From NCBI GenBank assembly GCA_019428905.1, contig JAHYJN010000029.1, forward strand, positions 1 through 34,690: a DNA stretch of 34,690 nt, written 5' to 3'. Shown here piece after piece: positions 1 to 7,363 of the stretch. Position 1 is the stretch's first letter, and each line of letters begins with the position of its first letter. The DNA is from Candidatus Brevefilum sp. (GTDB lineage: Bacteria; Chloroflexota; Anaerolineae; Anaerolineales; Anaerolineaceae). The position numbers and the translations under genes were made by a program. The notes beneath the pieces were generated by a model. That model was not told the DNA's origin and ran no database searches. It saw only the letters and a program-made list of their open reading frames with translations.

Positions 1-326
1 CCTCGCAGGGAGAAGGGCTAGGGATGAGGGTGTTTACATAACTTACTTTAAGTCAATCCTGATGTTATTGACCGAATTAGGCTTAACCAATGAAAGTCGG
101 CCAATGATTACGAGTGATAGACCCCCTCACCTAACCTCTCCCCGGCGGGGAGAGGGATTTCTTCTTATCTTCGCAGGGAGAAGTGGGGAGGCTACAGTAT
201 GAAGATCGTTGATCCTGCGATAATGGTTGACTTTGCGATTGCCCTAGGCTGCCTGCACAGTTAAGGAAAAAGTAAATGGGTTCTGGTAAAATTGAGCGGA
301 AATGACGTTGATGGAAGGCAGCATCG
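1..326. repeat. Intergenic region with REP-like repeats
   Basis: No convincing gene lies here. The 13-mer TCGCAGGGAGAAG occurs twice, at 3-15 and 171-183. Between the copies, at 135-155, is a perfect 9-bp inverted repeat (CCTCTCCCC, spacer GGC, GGGGAGAGG), preceded by CCCCCTCACCTAA. Such CCCTCACC/CTCTCCC blocks are common dispersed intergenic elements in Chloroflexota and other bacteria; that is family knowledge, not something the window can prove. A TGTTTACATAAC stretch at 31-42 resembles the unit of the tandem repeat at 20950-21042. The window starts inside the element, so its left boundary is unknown. Confidence 0.6.
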
Positions 327-653
327 ATGAAGAAATCGAAAAAACAGACCCTGATTGTGTTGACCTGGCTTTCGGTAATCCTGTGCGGGTGCCCCGGTGG
401 GGTGTTGTTGATGATGGGATTGGTGAGCATGGTATCTGTTGTGGGGGGGCTGCCATTGCCCGCTATTTTCTTTGGTAACCAAGATCCGGGTTTTTTACGC
501 GGGGGCTGGCTGCTGTGTTTAAGCGCACCCCTGCTGTTGGTTCCCATTGTTTTGGTGGTTGTTTCAGTGATCAACCGGCCAAAGAAGGTCGAGATCCAAC
601 CGATTGAGCCAACTGGTGCCTCTACAGACGACCCAATTCCGCCCACGGGATAA
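327..653 (+). CDS. Small two-helix membrane protein, function unknown
   Basis: A 108-residue protein with a short basic N-terminus (MKKSKKQ). It has two long hydrophobic stretches, at about residues 8-48 (perhaps one bent or two short helices) and 58-82, and a polar, proline-rich tail. GGAAGG at 313-318 sits 8 bases before the ATG, which supports this start. The gene stands alone and ends just before a strong hairpin at 688-721. I do not recognise the family. The Cys-Gly-Cys near residue 20 could suggest a lipobox (LSVILCGC), but the hydrophobic stretch continues after the cysteines, so an integral membrane protein is more likely. An overlapping antisense reading frame (131-646) has low-complexity composition and is less credible. 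Confidence 0.6.
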   Translation: MKKSKKQTLIVLTWLSVILCGCPGGVLLMMGLVSMVSVVGGLPLPAIFFGNQDPGFLRGGWLLCLSAPLLLVPIVLVVVSVINRPKKVEIQPIEPTGASTDDPIPPTG

Positions 654-687
654 AAGAAGCCAATTGATTCGATCTAGAAGAAAAAGC

Positions 688-721
688 AAAATCCTGGGCT
701 GTAGCTCATGCCCAGGATTTT
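688..721. terminator. Bidirectional intrinsic terminator
   Basis: A 12-bp perfect stem (688-699 with 710-721, AAAATCCTGGGC and its complement) encloses a 10-base loop and runs into T-rich sequence on the plus strand. The A-rich left flank gives a U-tract on the minus strand. It lies between the converging ends of the small membrane protein and kamA, so it can stop both. Confidence 0.9.
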
Positions 722-744
722 TTTATTTCTGTGTAAGTCGACCC

Positions 745-2088
745 TTATTTTTCAGACTCGGTTGATTTGCCATCCCCAATGCCACGCGGCACCCATTTTT
801 CCTTTCGATCCCTCAGCCGGTGGACTTCACCACCGCGTAGATGCAGTTGATCAAACCCTTCAGGCTTGAGGAACATGGCCTCCCCATCCAATAATCCCGC
901 GATGCCGCTCTGACCCGGTTCAAGGATTTCGCCTTTATAGGGTGCCACCAAAGATGGGTCAATCGGTTCGTATCCCACTGGTTCTTCATAGGTGGTGATA
1001 TAACCCTCATAGTTGCGCAGGACGACCTTGTGGTCGGAATAGCTGAGGATGTAATTGGGGGTAAGGGGGATCTTTCCGCCGCCGCCTGGCGCGTCCACGA
1101 CAAAGGTGGGAACGGCAAAACCGGAGGTGTGGCCGCGCAAGGCTTCGATGATTTCGATGCCCTTACCAATCGGGGTCCGGAAATGACCGGCACCTTGGAC
1201 AAGATCGCATTGGTAAAGGTAGTAGGGACGCACCCGGATGCGGACCAGGTCGTGAACCAGTTTGCGCTGGATGTGCGGGTCGTCGTTCACACCCGCTAAC
1301 AGCACCGCCTGGTTGCCTAGGGGGATGCCAGCCCGGGTCAGTTTATCACAGGCTGCTGCCAGCTCTGCAGTGATCTCATTGGGGTGATTGACGTGGATAT
1401 TGATCCATAGGGGGTGGAACTTTTGCAGCAACTCGCACAAATCATCTGTGATGCGTTGGGGGATAAACACCGGCACACGAGAGCCAATACGGACGATCTC
1501 GATATGCGGGATTTCACGTAACGCGGTCAGCAACCGCTCAAGAACCTTGGGCGCCAGGGTGAGGGGGTCACCGCCGGAGAGGAGCACATCCCGTACTTGG
1601 GGTGTTTGGCGCAGGTAATCAAGTTGGGCTTCGAAGTCTTTGGATGAAAAAGATTGAGTCGGGTCACCCACGATGCGAGAACGGGTACAGTAACGGCAGT
1701 AACTGGCGCATTGCGTGGTGACGAGCATCAGCACCCGGTCGGGGTAACGGTGAACCAAACCTGGCACAGGCGAGTGGGCATCCTCCGCTAAGGAATCTTC
1801 CATTTCACCGGTGAAGGGCAGGATCTCCCCGGCTGTTGGCAGGATTTGTTTGCGGATGGGATCAAGGGGATTATCCGGGTCCATTAACGAGGCAAAATAA
1901 GGGGTGATATCCACCCGGAACAGGTCATGTTGGTTGAGCGCCTGGCGTTCGCTGTCTGTCAGGGTGAGGATTTGTTCAAAATCCTCGATGGAATTCAACC
2001 GGTGGCTGAGCTGCCAGCGCCAATCTTCCCACTTCTCGTCGGGAATGTCAGCAAAGATCGGTGCCCGTTTTGATGGAAATGATTGCAT
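745..2088 (-). CDS. kamA: Lysine 2,3-aminomutase (radical SAM, PLP)
   Basis: A 447-residue radical SAM enzyme that interconverts L-lysine and L-beta-lysine using a 4Fe-4S cluster, SAM and PLP. Cluster cysteines lie in CASYCRYC (Cys127, Cys131, Cys134). The PLP lysine is in the loop DAPGGGGKIP (Lys339). Asp295 (YQCDL) and Asp332 (VVDAP) match, at a constant offset of two, the two aspartates that bind the epsilon-amino group of lysine in the Clostridium subterminale enzyme. This argues for lysine rather than glutamate as substrate. A GGAAGGAG ribosome-binding site precedes the ATG. It is the last gene of the minus-strand run, 140 bases after prs, and ends at a strong terminator. Fermentative lysine degradation or beta-lysine osmolyte synthesis are both possible; no partner gene for either is next to it. 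Confidence 0.93.
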   Translation of the reverse strand: MQSFPSKRAPIFADIPDEKWEDWRWQLSHRLNSIEDFEQILTLTDSERQALNQHDLFRVDITPYFASLMDPDNPLDPIRKQILPTAGEILPFTGEMEDSLAEDAHSPVPGLVHRYPDRVLMLVTTQCASYCRYCTRSRIVGDPTQSFSSKDFEAQLDYLRQTPQVRDVLLSGGDPLTLAPKVLERLLTALREIPHIEIVRIGSRVPVFIPQRITDDLCELLQKFHPLWINIHVNHPNEITAELAAACDKLTRAGIPLGNQAVLLAGVNDDPHIQRKLVHDLVRIRVRPYYLYQCDLVQGAGHFRTPIGKGIEIIEALRGHTSGFAVPTFVVDAPGGGGKIPLTPNYILSYSDHKVVLRNYEGYITTYEEPVGYEPIDPSLVAPYKGEILEPGQSGIAGLLDGEAMFLKPEGFDQLHLRGGEVHRLRDRKEKWVPRGIGDGKSTESEK

Positions 2089-2228
2089 GTATTACTCCTT
2101 CCGTTTGAATATTTCGTTGATGACAGTGCTGATTGATTTCTGCCCTCTATTTACGCCAGGCATGGGTATGAAGACCTGGTTGAGACTTCCTGTTTGGTGT
2201 CGGTTGCTTGGCCTGGGCATTTGTGATG

Positions 2229-3218
2229 TCACTCATTGAACATAGCACCTACGCTGCGGCCTCGATTGGCTCGTAGGATGACCTCGGCCAGCAAATTACT
2301 GATGGAAAGTACCACCAAGCGATCACCAAAGAAGGCTCTTTTCTCTGGTGAGATGGGGATGGTGTTGGTGGTGATGTATTGTTTGACGGGCAGTTCGGCT
2401 AATCGCTGGGGTCCATCCTGAGAAAGGACGGGATGGATGAAGACCATGTAAATATCACGGGCATGGTGTTGCTTGAGGATTTCAACCGCGTGGACCATGG
2501 AACCGCCGGTGTTGACTTCATCATCCACTAAAATCACATCGCGGTCTTTGACATCGCCAATCACGGTCATGGAGACGGGATTGTTGATATCCGACGTGCG
2601 CATCTTCTCGATAAATGCTAGCCCGGTATGCAGGAGTTGGGCATAGACGCGGCCTTTCTTAGCAAAACCAAGGTCGGCGGTAACCACAACCGGGTTATGC
2701 AGGTTGGGAGCAATTTCAAGCAGGTAACTTTTCAAGATGTGAAAGCCGCGCAAAACATCACCGGGGATGGAAAAGAATCCCTGGATTTGACCGGCGTGAA
2801 GGTCAAAGGTCATGTAGCGGTCTGCGCCGGCAACCTGGATCATGTCTGCTACAAGGCGGGCGGTGATGGGCACGCGCGGCTGGTCTTTCTTGTCTGAACG
2901 TCCATAACACAGGTAGGGAACAACCGCCGTGATGCGCCCTGCCGAATCAAGTTTGAGGGTCTGGATCATGATCAGCAGCTCCATCAGGTTCTCGTGGACC
3001 GGCGCCGTCGTGGATTGGATCACATAGCAATCCTGCCCTCGCACACTGTTATGCAACCTGACGAACAAATTCTCATTGGGGTATTGTAAGACATCCCGCC
3101 CACATAAGGTCAGGCCGAGGTAGTCGGCAATTTCGTTTGACAGCTCCGGCGAAGCTGTGCCAGCAAACAACTTGATTTTCCCATAGAGCAGATCGTGCTG
3201 CATGTTAGGTTTGGTCAT
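2229..3218 (-). CDS. prs: Ribose-phosphate pyrophosphokinase (PRPP synthetase)
   Basis: A 329-residue enzyme that makes PRPP from ribose 5-phosphate and ATP for nucleotide, histidine and tryptophan synthesis. Visible motifs in order are YGRSDKKDQPR (residues 105-115, the place of FARQDRK in classical enzymes), DLHAGQIQGFF (139-149), the flexible catalytic loop DLGFAKKGR (182-190), and the PRPP loop VDDEVNTGGS (231-240). The length is slightly above the usual 310-320, with a short N-terminal extension. AAGG lies about 5 bases before the ATG. The gene starts 19 bases after the GNAT acetyltransferase and is presumably co-transcribed with it. YGRSDKK instead of FARQDRK shows divergence from the class I consensus, but all substrate loops are intact. 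Confidence 0.95.
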   Translation of the reverse strand: MTKPNMQHDLLYGKIKLFAGTASPELSNEIADYLGLTLCGRDVLQYPNENLFVRLHNSVRGQDCYVIQSTTAPVHENLMELLIMIQTLKLDSAGRITAVVPYLCYGRSDKKDQPRVPITARLVADMIQVAGADRYMTFDLHAGQIQGFFSIPGDVLRGFHILKSYLLEIAPNLHNPVVVTADLGFAKKGRVYAQLLHTGLAFIEKMRTSDINNPVSMTVIGDVKDRDVILVDDEVNTGGSMVHAVEILKQHHARDIYMVFIHPVLSQDGPQRLAELPVKQYITTNTIPISPEKRAFFGDRLVVLSISNLLAEVILRANRGRSVGAMFNE

Positions 3219-3237
3219 TTACCTTCAATCCTTTTAT

Positions 3238-3810
3238 CTATTTCTGTTGATTGACTGAATTCGCATTTTGCCACTCATCTTTGAGCACACTCATCAGGTG
3301 AACATCATAATATTGACCGTGTTGGAAGTGCGCTTGGCGAAATTTTCCTTCGTAAAAAAAGCCTGCTTTCTCATATGCCCGAATCCCGCGTTTATTTTTT
3401 GCGTACACCTGCAGCCAAACCCGGTGGAGATTCAGGGTGTTGAACCCGTGCTCAAGCAGCAAAAGCATGGATTCAGTCCCATAACCCTGGTTCCAGAAGG
3501 ACTTTTCACCGATCATGATGCCCAGCTCGGCCGAGCGGTTGCGCCAGTCGAATTGGATGAATTGGCAGGTTCCAATAGCGTGCCATTCCCCAGGATGGTC
3601 ACGGTCTTTGATGTCGATCACCAGGACGTGCTCATGGGGAGGACGCTGGAGCATGTTTTCATACCAGCGTTCCTCTTCGATGCGCGACATGGGCGAAACC
3701 AGCATTAGGTTCTCAGTGACATCAGGGTCATTGATCCAATTGATAAAACTGTCAATATCTGTTTTTTCAGCAGCCCGCAGGCGGATCCTTGTGCCAATCA
3801 GGTGGGGCAT
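3238..3810 (-). CDS. GNAT-family N-acetyltransferase (RimJ/RimL-like)
   Basis: A 190-residue protein of the GNAT fold. The N-terminus TRIRLRAAEKTDIDSFINWINDP and the C-terminal YAKNKRGIRAYEKAGFFYEG are typical of the RimJ/RimL/SpeG-like group, which transfers acetyl from acetyl-CoA to protein N-termini, polyamines or small amines. The acetyl-CoA pyrophosphate loop reads WNQGYGTE, near residue 107. It sits between aspS (24 bases upstream) and prs (19 bases downstream), so it is almost certainly in their transcript. The substrate cannot be read from sequence. It does not look like AblB, the beta-lysine acetyltransferase, despite kamA being two genes away. Confidence 0.85.
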   Translation of the reverse strand: MPHLIGTRIRLRAAEKTDIDSFINWINDPDVTENLMLVSPMSRIEEERWYENMLQRPPHEHVLVIDIKDRDHPGEWHAIGTCQFIQFDWRNRSAELGIMIGEKSFWNQGYGTESMLLLLEHGFNTLNLHRVWLQVYAKNKRGIRAYEKAGFFYEGKFRQAHFQHGQYYDVHLMSVLKDEWQNANSVNQQK

Positions 3811-3834
3811 GGCGATGTGCCTTTCAGATCGTGG

Positions 3835-5154
3835 TTAGGGTGAAAGCCGGGTGGGACCACGGAAGATGAACACGGCTTCCCGGATATTTGAGAGATCCAG
3901 CAAGATCATCAGGAATCGGCTGAGTCCGAACCCAAAGCCGCCGTGGGGAGGTGTACCATAGCGGAAATAATTGAGGTAATTTTGGAGCATTTCCAGTGAC
4001 AGACCTTTGGCCAACGCCTGGGATTTGAGGACCTCATAGCGGTGTTCTCGTTGGGCACCGGTGGCAACTTCCAAGCCCCTGCCCAGCAGGTCAAAACTGC
4101 GGGTGATGCCCGGTTCGTCGGGATGCAGCATATGGTAAAAGGGTCGGGCTTCGAACGGCCAATCCGTTATGAAAACATAATCATGACCTTGGGTCTCTTT
4201 GAAATACGCACCAATGGCCCGTTCTGCACCGGGGTCGAGGTCAAATTTTTTCTCCGGCGGCAGTTTATAGCCGATCTGTGTGAGCAACTTGTGGGCTTCG
4301 GCCATGGTGATGCGAGGAAAGGGGACGGTTGGGACTTCCAGGTGGAGACCCAGGGTAGATTCAATCGCGTCACCATGTTTTTCAATCACCCTGTGATGGG
4401 TAAAGGCCAACCAGCGTTCCATCAAGGCCATCACATCTTCGTGAGATTGGATCCAAGACATCTCCATATCGACACCGGTGAATTCGGTCATATGGCGGGA
4501 GGTGAACGAAGGGTCTGCCCGGAAGACAGGACCAAACTCAAACACCCGCTCGAACCCCGCTGCCATTGCCATTTGTTTATAAAATTGCGGTGATTGGGCC
4601 AGGTAAGCTGTGGTCTCGAAATACGGCAGGCTGAAAAGCTCTGCACCGCTCTCACTGGGCATGCCCATGATTTTTGGAGAATGGATCTCGATGAAATCAT
4701 GATCGAGCCAATATTCCCGCATGGCCTGCTCGGCAGTGGTTTGGACCGAAAAAATCAGCTGGTTAATTTCTCGCCGTAAATCTAAATAGCGCCAATCAAG
4801 GCGAAAGTCCTGGTCTGGGAGGTATTCGCCGAATGGCTCAAAGGGCAAGGGGACTTCAGCGGGGTTTTCTACCCCAAGGTCTTCAAGCTGGATTTCGATC
4901 CCGCCTAATTTCACGATGTCGTTTTTTACAACCTGACCGGTGAGGGTCAGTGCGGATTCAGTGCCTAAGCCAGAGATGAGCTGTGCCAGCTCAAGGTTTC
5001 CTTTTTTAAAGTGGGCTACCTGGACCATCCCAGTCCGATCCCGGATGATTAAAAACTGCATGTTCTTTTGATCGCGCAGGGTGTGAAGCCAGCCCTGGAT
5101 GGTAACTTGTTCACCAATGTGTTGATTCAAATCTTTAATATAGATGCGTTGCAT
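3835..5154 (-). CDS. aspS: Aspartyl-tRNA synthetase, archaeal type (AspS2)
   Basis: A 439-residue class IIb aminoacyl-tRNA synthetase that charges tRNA(Asp). An N-terminal OB-fold anticodon domain (about 1-100) leads into the catalytic core: motif 1 around HSPKIMGMPSE (158-168), motif 2 FRADPSFTSRHMTEF (211-225), motif 3 GGFGFGLSRFLM (405-416). It lacks the roughly 120-residue GAD insertion of bacterial AspRS, so it is the short archaeal/eukaryal type found in some bacteria. His24 in GWLHTLRD occupies the position that is His in non-discriminating enzymes such as Deinococcus AspRS2. The second indicator, near residues 80-84 (VKLGG), does not clearly match either class. It may therefore also make Asp-tRNA(Asn). 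GAGGAG precedes the ATG. It lies 64 bases after meaB. Confidence 0.93.
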   Translation of the reverse strand: MQRIYIKDLNQHIGEQVTIQGWLHTLRDQKNMQFLIIRDRTGMVQVAHFKKGNLELAQLISGLGTESALTLTGQVVKNDIVKLGGIEIQLEDLGVENPAEVPLPFEPFGEYLPDQDFRLDWRYLDLRREINQLIFSVQTTAEQAMREYWLDHDFIEIHSPKIMGMPSESGAELFSLPYFETTAYLAQSPQFYKQMAMAAGFERVFEFGPVFRADPSFTSRHMTEFTGVDMEMSWIQSHEDVMALMERWLAFTHHRVIEKHGDAIESTLGLHLEVPTVPFPRITMAEAHKLLTQIGYKLPPEKKFDLDPGAERAIGAYFKETQGHDYVFITDWPFEARPFYHMLHPDEPGITRSFDLLGRGLEVATGAQREHRYEVLKSQALAKGLSLEMLQNYLNYFRYGTPPHGGFGFGLSRFLMILLDLSNIREAVFIFRGPTRLSP

Positions 5155-5218
5155 GCGTTTTTCTCCTCATTTTTGTTCATCAATCCTGTCCCCTGGTTGA
5201 GGGGATCTGATTGTAATT

Positions 5219-6238
5219 TTACATTAATGTTTCAAGCGCCTCAATCGGGCTGTATTTCCTTTGAAGAAGGTCGGATAGAACTGATTCAAATTGCTGTTGA
5301 TCGAGTTCCATGCGCCATTTGTGCACCAGCGTGTCCCTGATCAGGGCTTCTAGGTCACGGCGCAGCCTGGTCGCTTCTTTTTGCTGCCACAGGTTGCTGC
5401 TGTGAAGGTAATCAGCATGGCGCTGAATATCCGCCACCAATGCATCGATCCCTTTGCCTTCGGTAGCTGTGATGGTATGCATGGGCGGCAACCAGGCTTC
5501 GGCTGCTGGTTGTGTGCTTGACCCTGAGGCCTGTTTCGAATTGAAGGCATGTTTGCCTTTGGCAGATCGCAGACCGTTTTTCCCTTGAGCCATCTCAAGC
5601 ATAACCCGTAAGGCGCGTGCAGTATTGTCAGCGCCCGGGCGGTCCGCCTTGTTGACAACGAGGATATCGGCAATCTCAAGGATACCAGCCTTGATGGCCT
5701 GGATATCGTCTCCCAATCCCGGCGCTTCAACGACGATCACGGTATGCGCCAAACTGGCGATATCAACTTCTGCCTGGCCTGCGCCAACCGTTTCGATGAT
5801 GATCAGGTCAAAACCGGCGCTGTCCAAAACCGTAACAAAGGCTGCGGTGTTGTGCGCCAGGCCGCCCAGTGCCCCCCGGGATGCCATTGAACGGATGAAG
5901 ATGCCTTTGTCACCGGATAAATCTCCCATGCGGATGCGGTCTCCAAGCAGCGCACCGCCGGTAAAGGGGCTGGTTGGGTCAACCGCGATGATGGCTACCT
6001 TGGGAGCTGGTTTGCTGTCTTCAGCGAGGCGAAAATGTTTGGCAAGCTGATTGACGAGGGTGCTCTTGCCGGTGCCAGGCGCGCCGGTTACACCGATCAG
6101 GTGGGCTGTGCCTGTAAACGGAAACAGGGCTGATTGCAGCTCACGGCTCTCGGGTGCGTTATTTTCAACAAGGGTCAGCGCACGAGAGAGGGCAAGTCGG
6201 TCTCCCTGGCGGATGGCGAGCGGGTCAACCTTGGGCAT
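5219..6238 (-). CDS. meaB: MeaB-type G3E GTPase, mutase chaperone
   Basis: A 339-residue P-loop GTPase of the MeaB/ArgK group, which protects and reloads adenosylcobalamin in methylmalonyl-CoA mutase and its relatives. Motifs are the P-loop GAPGTGKST (52-60), VDPTSPFTGGALLGDRIRM (87-105), ETVGAGQAE (149-157) and the guanine-specificity motif NKAD (196-199). The ATG lies 2 bases after the stop of the B12-binding subunit gene with no obvious own ribosome-binding site, so translational coupling is likely. That adjacency supports the chaperone role over the older 'ArgK' transport-kinase name. The region around residues 220-245 is a variable, Lys/Ser/Gln-rich loop. Confidence 0.95.
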   Translation of the reverse strand: MPKVDPLAIRQGDRLALSRALTLVENNAPESRELQSALFPFTGTAHLIGVTGAPGTGKSTLVNQLAKHFRLAEDSKPAPKVAIIAVDPTSPFTGGALLGDRIRMGDLSGDKGIFIRSMASRGALGGLAHNTAAFVTVLDSAGFDLIIIETVGAGQAEVDIASLAHTVIVVEAPGLGDDIQAIKAGILEIADILVVNKADRPGADNTARALRVMLEMAQGKNGLRSAKGKHAFNSKQASGSSTQPAAEAWLPPMHTITATEGKGIDALVADIQRHADYLHSSNLWQQKEATRLRRDLEALIRDTLVHKWRMELDQQQFESVLSDLLQRKYSPIEALETLM

Positions 6239-6240
6239 GG

Positions 6241-6648
6241 TTAATTGTCGGATGGGTGTAAAGCCTGGAAAATATCAGCAGCGACGGTCTGCGTATCGGT
6301 GCCAGGACCGTAGACGGCATACACGCCCAAAGCCAGCAGGTTCGGGATGTCCGTTTCGGGGATGATCCCGCCGACAAAAACCTTAACATCCTGCATGCCA
6401 GATTGATGCAGCTTATCGATCACAGCCGGAACAAGGGCGTTGTGCGCCCCAGAAAGGATCGAAAGCCCGACCACATCCACATCTTCTTGTAAGGCCGCTT
6501 CCGCAATCATCTCGGGCGTCTGGCGTAATCCGGTATAGATCACCTCCATACCCGCGTCCCGTAACGCACGGGCGATTACTTTAGCGCCCCGATCATGTCC
6601 GTCCAGACCGGGTTTGGCGATCAGCACTCGAATTTTTTTGTCTGCCAT
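6241..6648 (-). CDS. mcmA2: Methylmalonyl-CoA mutase, small B12-binding subunit
   Basis: A 135-residue stand-alone cobalamin-binding domain. DGHDRG (16-21) carries the His18 that replaces dimethylbenzimidazole as lower cobalt ligand. SILSG (63-67) and GGIIP (93-97) complete the DxHxxG...SxL...GG signature. The length matches the separately encoded small subunit of archaeal and some bacterial mutases, rather than the C-terminus of a one-chain enzyme. The catalytic TIM-barrel subunit is not in this window. A GGAG site 7-8 bases before the ATG supports the start. It is the first gene of the minus-strand run, with a TATAAT at 6680-6685. The domain cannot by itself distinguish methylmalonyl-CoA mutase from isobutyryl-CoA or ethylmalonyl-CoA mutase. 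Confidence 0.93.
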   Translation of the reverse strand: MADKKIRVLIAKPGLDGHDRGAKVIARALRDAGMEVIYTGLRQTPEMIAEAALQEDVDVVGLSILSGAHNALVPAVIDKLHQSGMQDVKVFVGGIIPETDIPNLLALGVYAVYGPGTDTQTVAADIFQALHPSDN

Positions 6649-6679
6649 TCAAATCTCCGTAGGTTTGGATCCAAAATAG

Positions 6680-6685
6680 ATTATA
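6680..6685 (-). promoter_or_regulatory. Candidate -10 element for mcmA2-meaB-aspS run
   Basis: The minus strand reads TATAAT here, 31 bases before the mcmA2 ATG. No good -35 box is found at 16-18 bases; the closest is TTAACA at 6708-6713, spaced 22. It is supported only by position and a perfect hexamer. Confidence 0.45.
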
Positions 6686-6868
6686 CCGCGTTCATCTATT
6701 CATTAGCTGTTAAAACACGATCAGTTACCGATGAAGACTTGCCTTCGCTGGCAAGATTCACTAAAATTAAGTTTTGAACGTAACTACGCCGCATGTGAAG
6801 GAACGCCCTTCAACAGCAGGGTTGCCTGAGGCGTTACTTACGAGCGAAAAATTCAAGCTGGAAGACTT

Positions 6869-7363
6869 ATGGCAAAAGAAAAACAGCGCCGACCGCGATT
6901 GATCTCCCTCCTAACAGTTTTTTTGTTATTACAAGCCCCTGTGTTGATCTTCCTGGGTTTAAATTTGCTGACTGATCGTTGGTCTTTCCTGTCATCATGG
7001 CCTGTGTTTTGGGCGGAACTGCAAGCAGCTTTTAAGCTGGTCGTTGAAACACCTGGTGAGTTGGCCCAGGATGAGATGCTGATTTATGACCTGGTTGCGT
7101 TTTTAGTTTTAGTGAGCGCTGCGAGTGTGTCGTTGCTGGCAGGATTAATCTTTCCGCAGGGAAGAGCAGTCGCATGGATTTTTGGTTTGTTGGCCCAAAT
7201 TGGCACGTTGACCAGCGGGATTGTGCTGTACTTCATCTATCGTCCCCCTCATGCCTTCTGGCTGCTTGGCATGGGCGTGATCATGGTGCTGTACTTAAAT
7301 TATAAAAATGTCCGCCAGTGGTTCTTGCAACCCGAAGAAGATAACGAGCTAGATTATGCCTGA
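6869..7363 (+). CDS. Four-helix membrane protein, partner of Vps62-like gene
   Basis: A 164-residue protein with a basic N-terminus (MAKEKQRRPR) and four probable transmembrane segments, at about residues 12-30, 72-93, 99-122 and 127-142, ending in an acidic tail (PEEDNELDYA). The first loop, about 33-70, is the only sizeable extramembrane part. Its stop overlaps the start of the next gene by 8 bases, so the two are translated together and probably work together. I do not recognise a family. The start at 6869 follows GCTGGAAGACTT, a weak ribosome-binding site. Confidence 0.8.
   Translation: MAKEKQRRPRLISLLTVFLLLQAPVLIFLGLNLLTDRWSFLSSWPVFWAELQAAFKLVVETPGELAQDEMLIYDLVAFLVLVSAASVSLLAGLIFPQGRAVAWIFGLLAQIGTLTSGIVLYFIYRPPHAFWLLGMGVIMVLYLNYKNVRQWFLQPEEDNELDYA

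Noticed and set aside
131-646. 171-codon open frame on the minus strand
   Set aside because: It covers the small membrane protein antisense, has repeat-derived, Ser/Pro-rich composition, and no recognisable motif or good ribosome-binding site.
3238-3810. GNAT gene as beta-lysine acetyltransferase AblB, partner of kamA
   Set aside because: The protein has the RimJ/RimL layout and length (190 residues, AblB is longer), and prs separates it from kamA.
4042-4593. 183-codon open frame antisense to aspS
   Set aside because: It lies wholly within the well-supported aspS gene, where the codon pattern opens a mirror frame; no family motif.
5190-5204. CCCCT...AGGGG hairpin between meaB and aspS as a terminator
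   Set aside because: The stem is only 5 bp and there is no T-tract on the minus strand.
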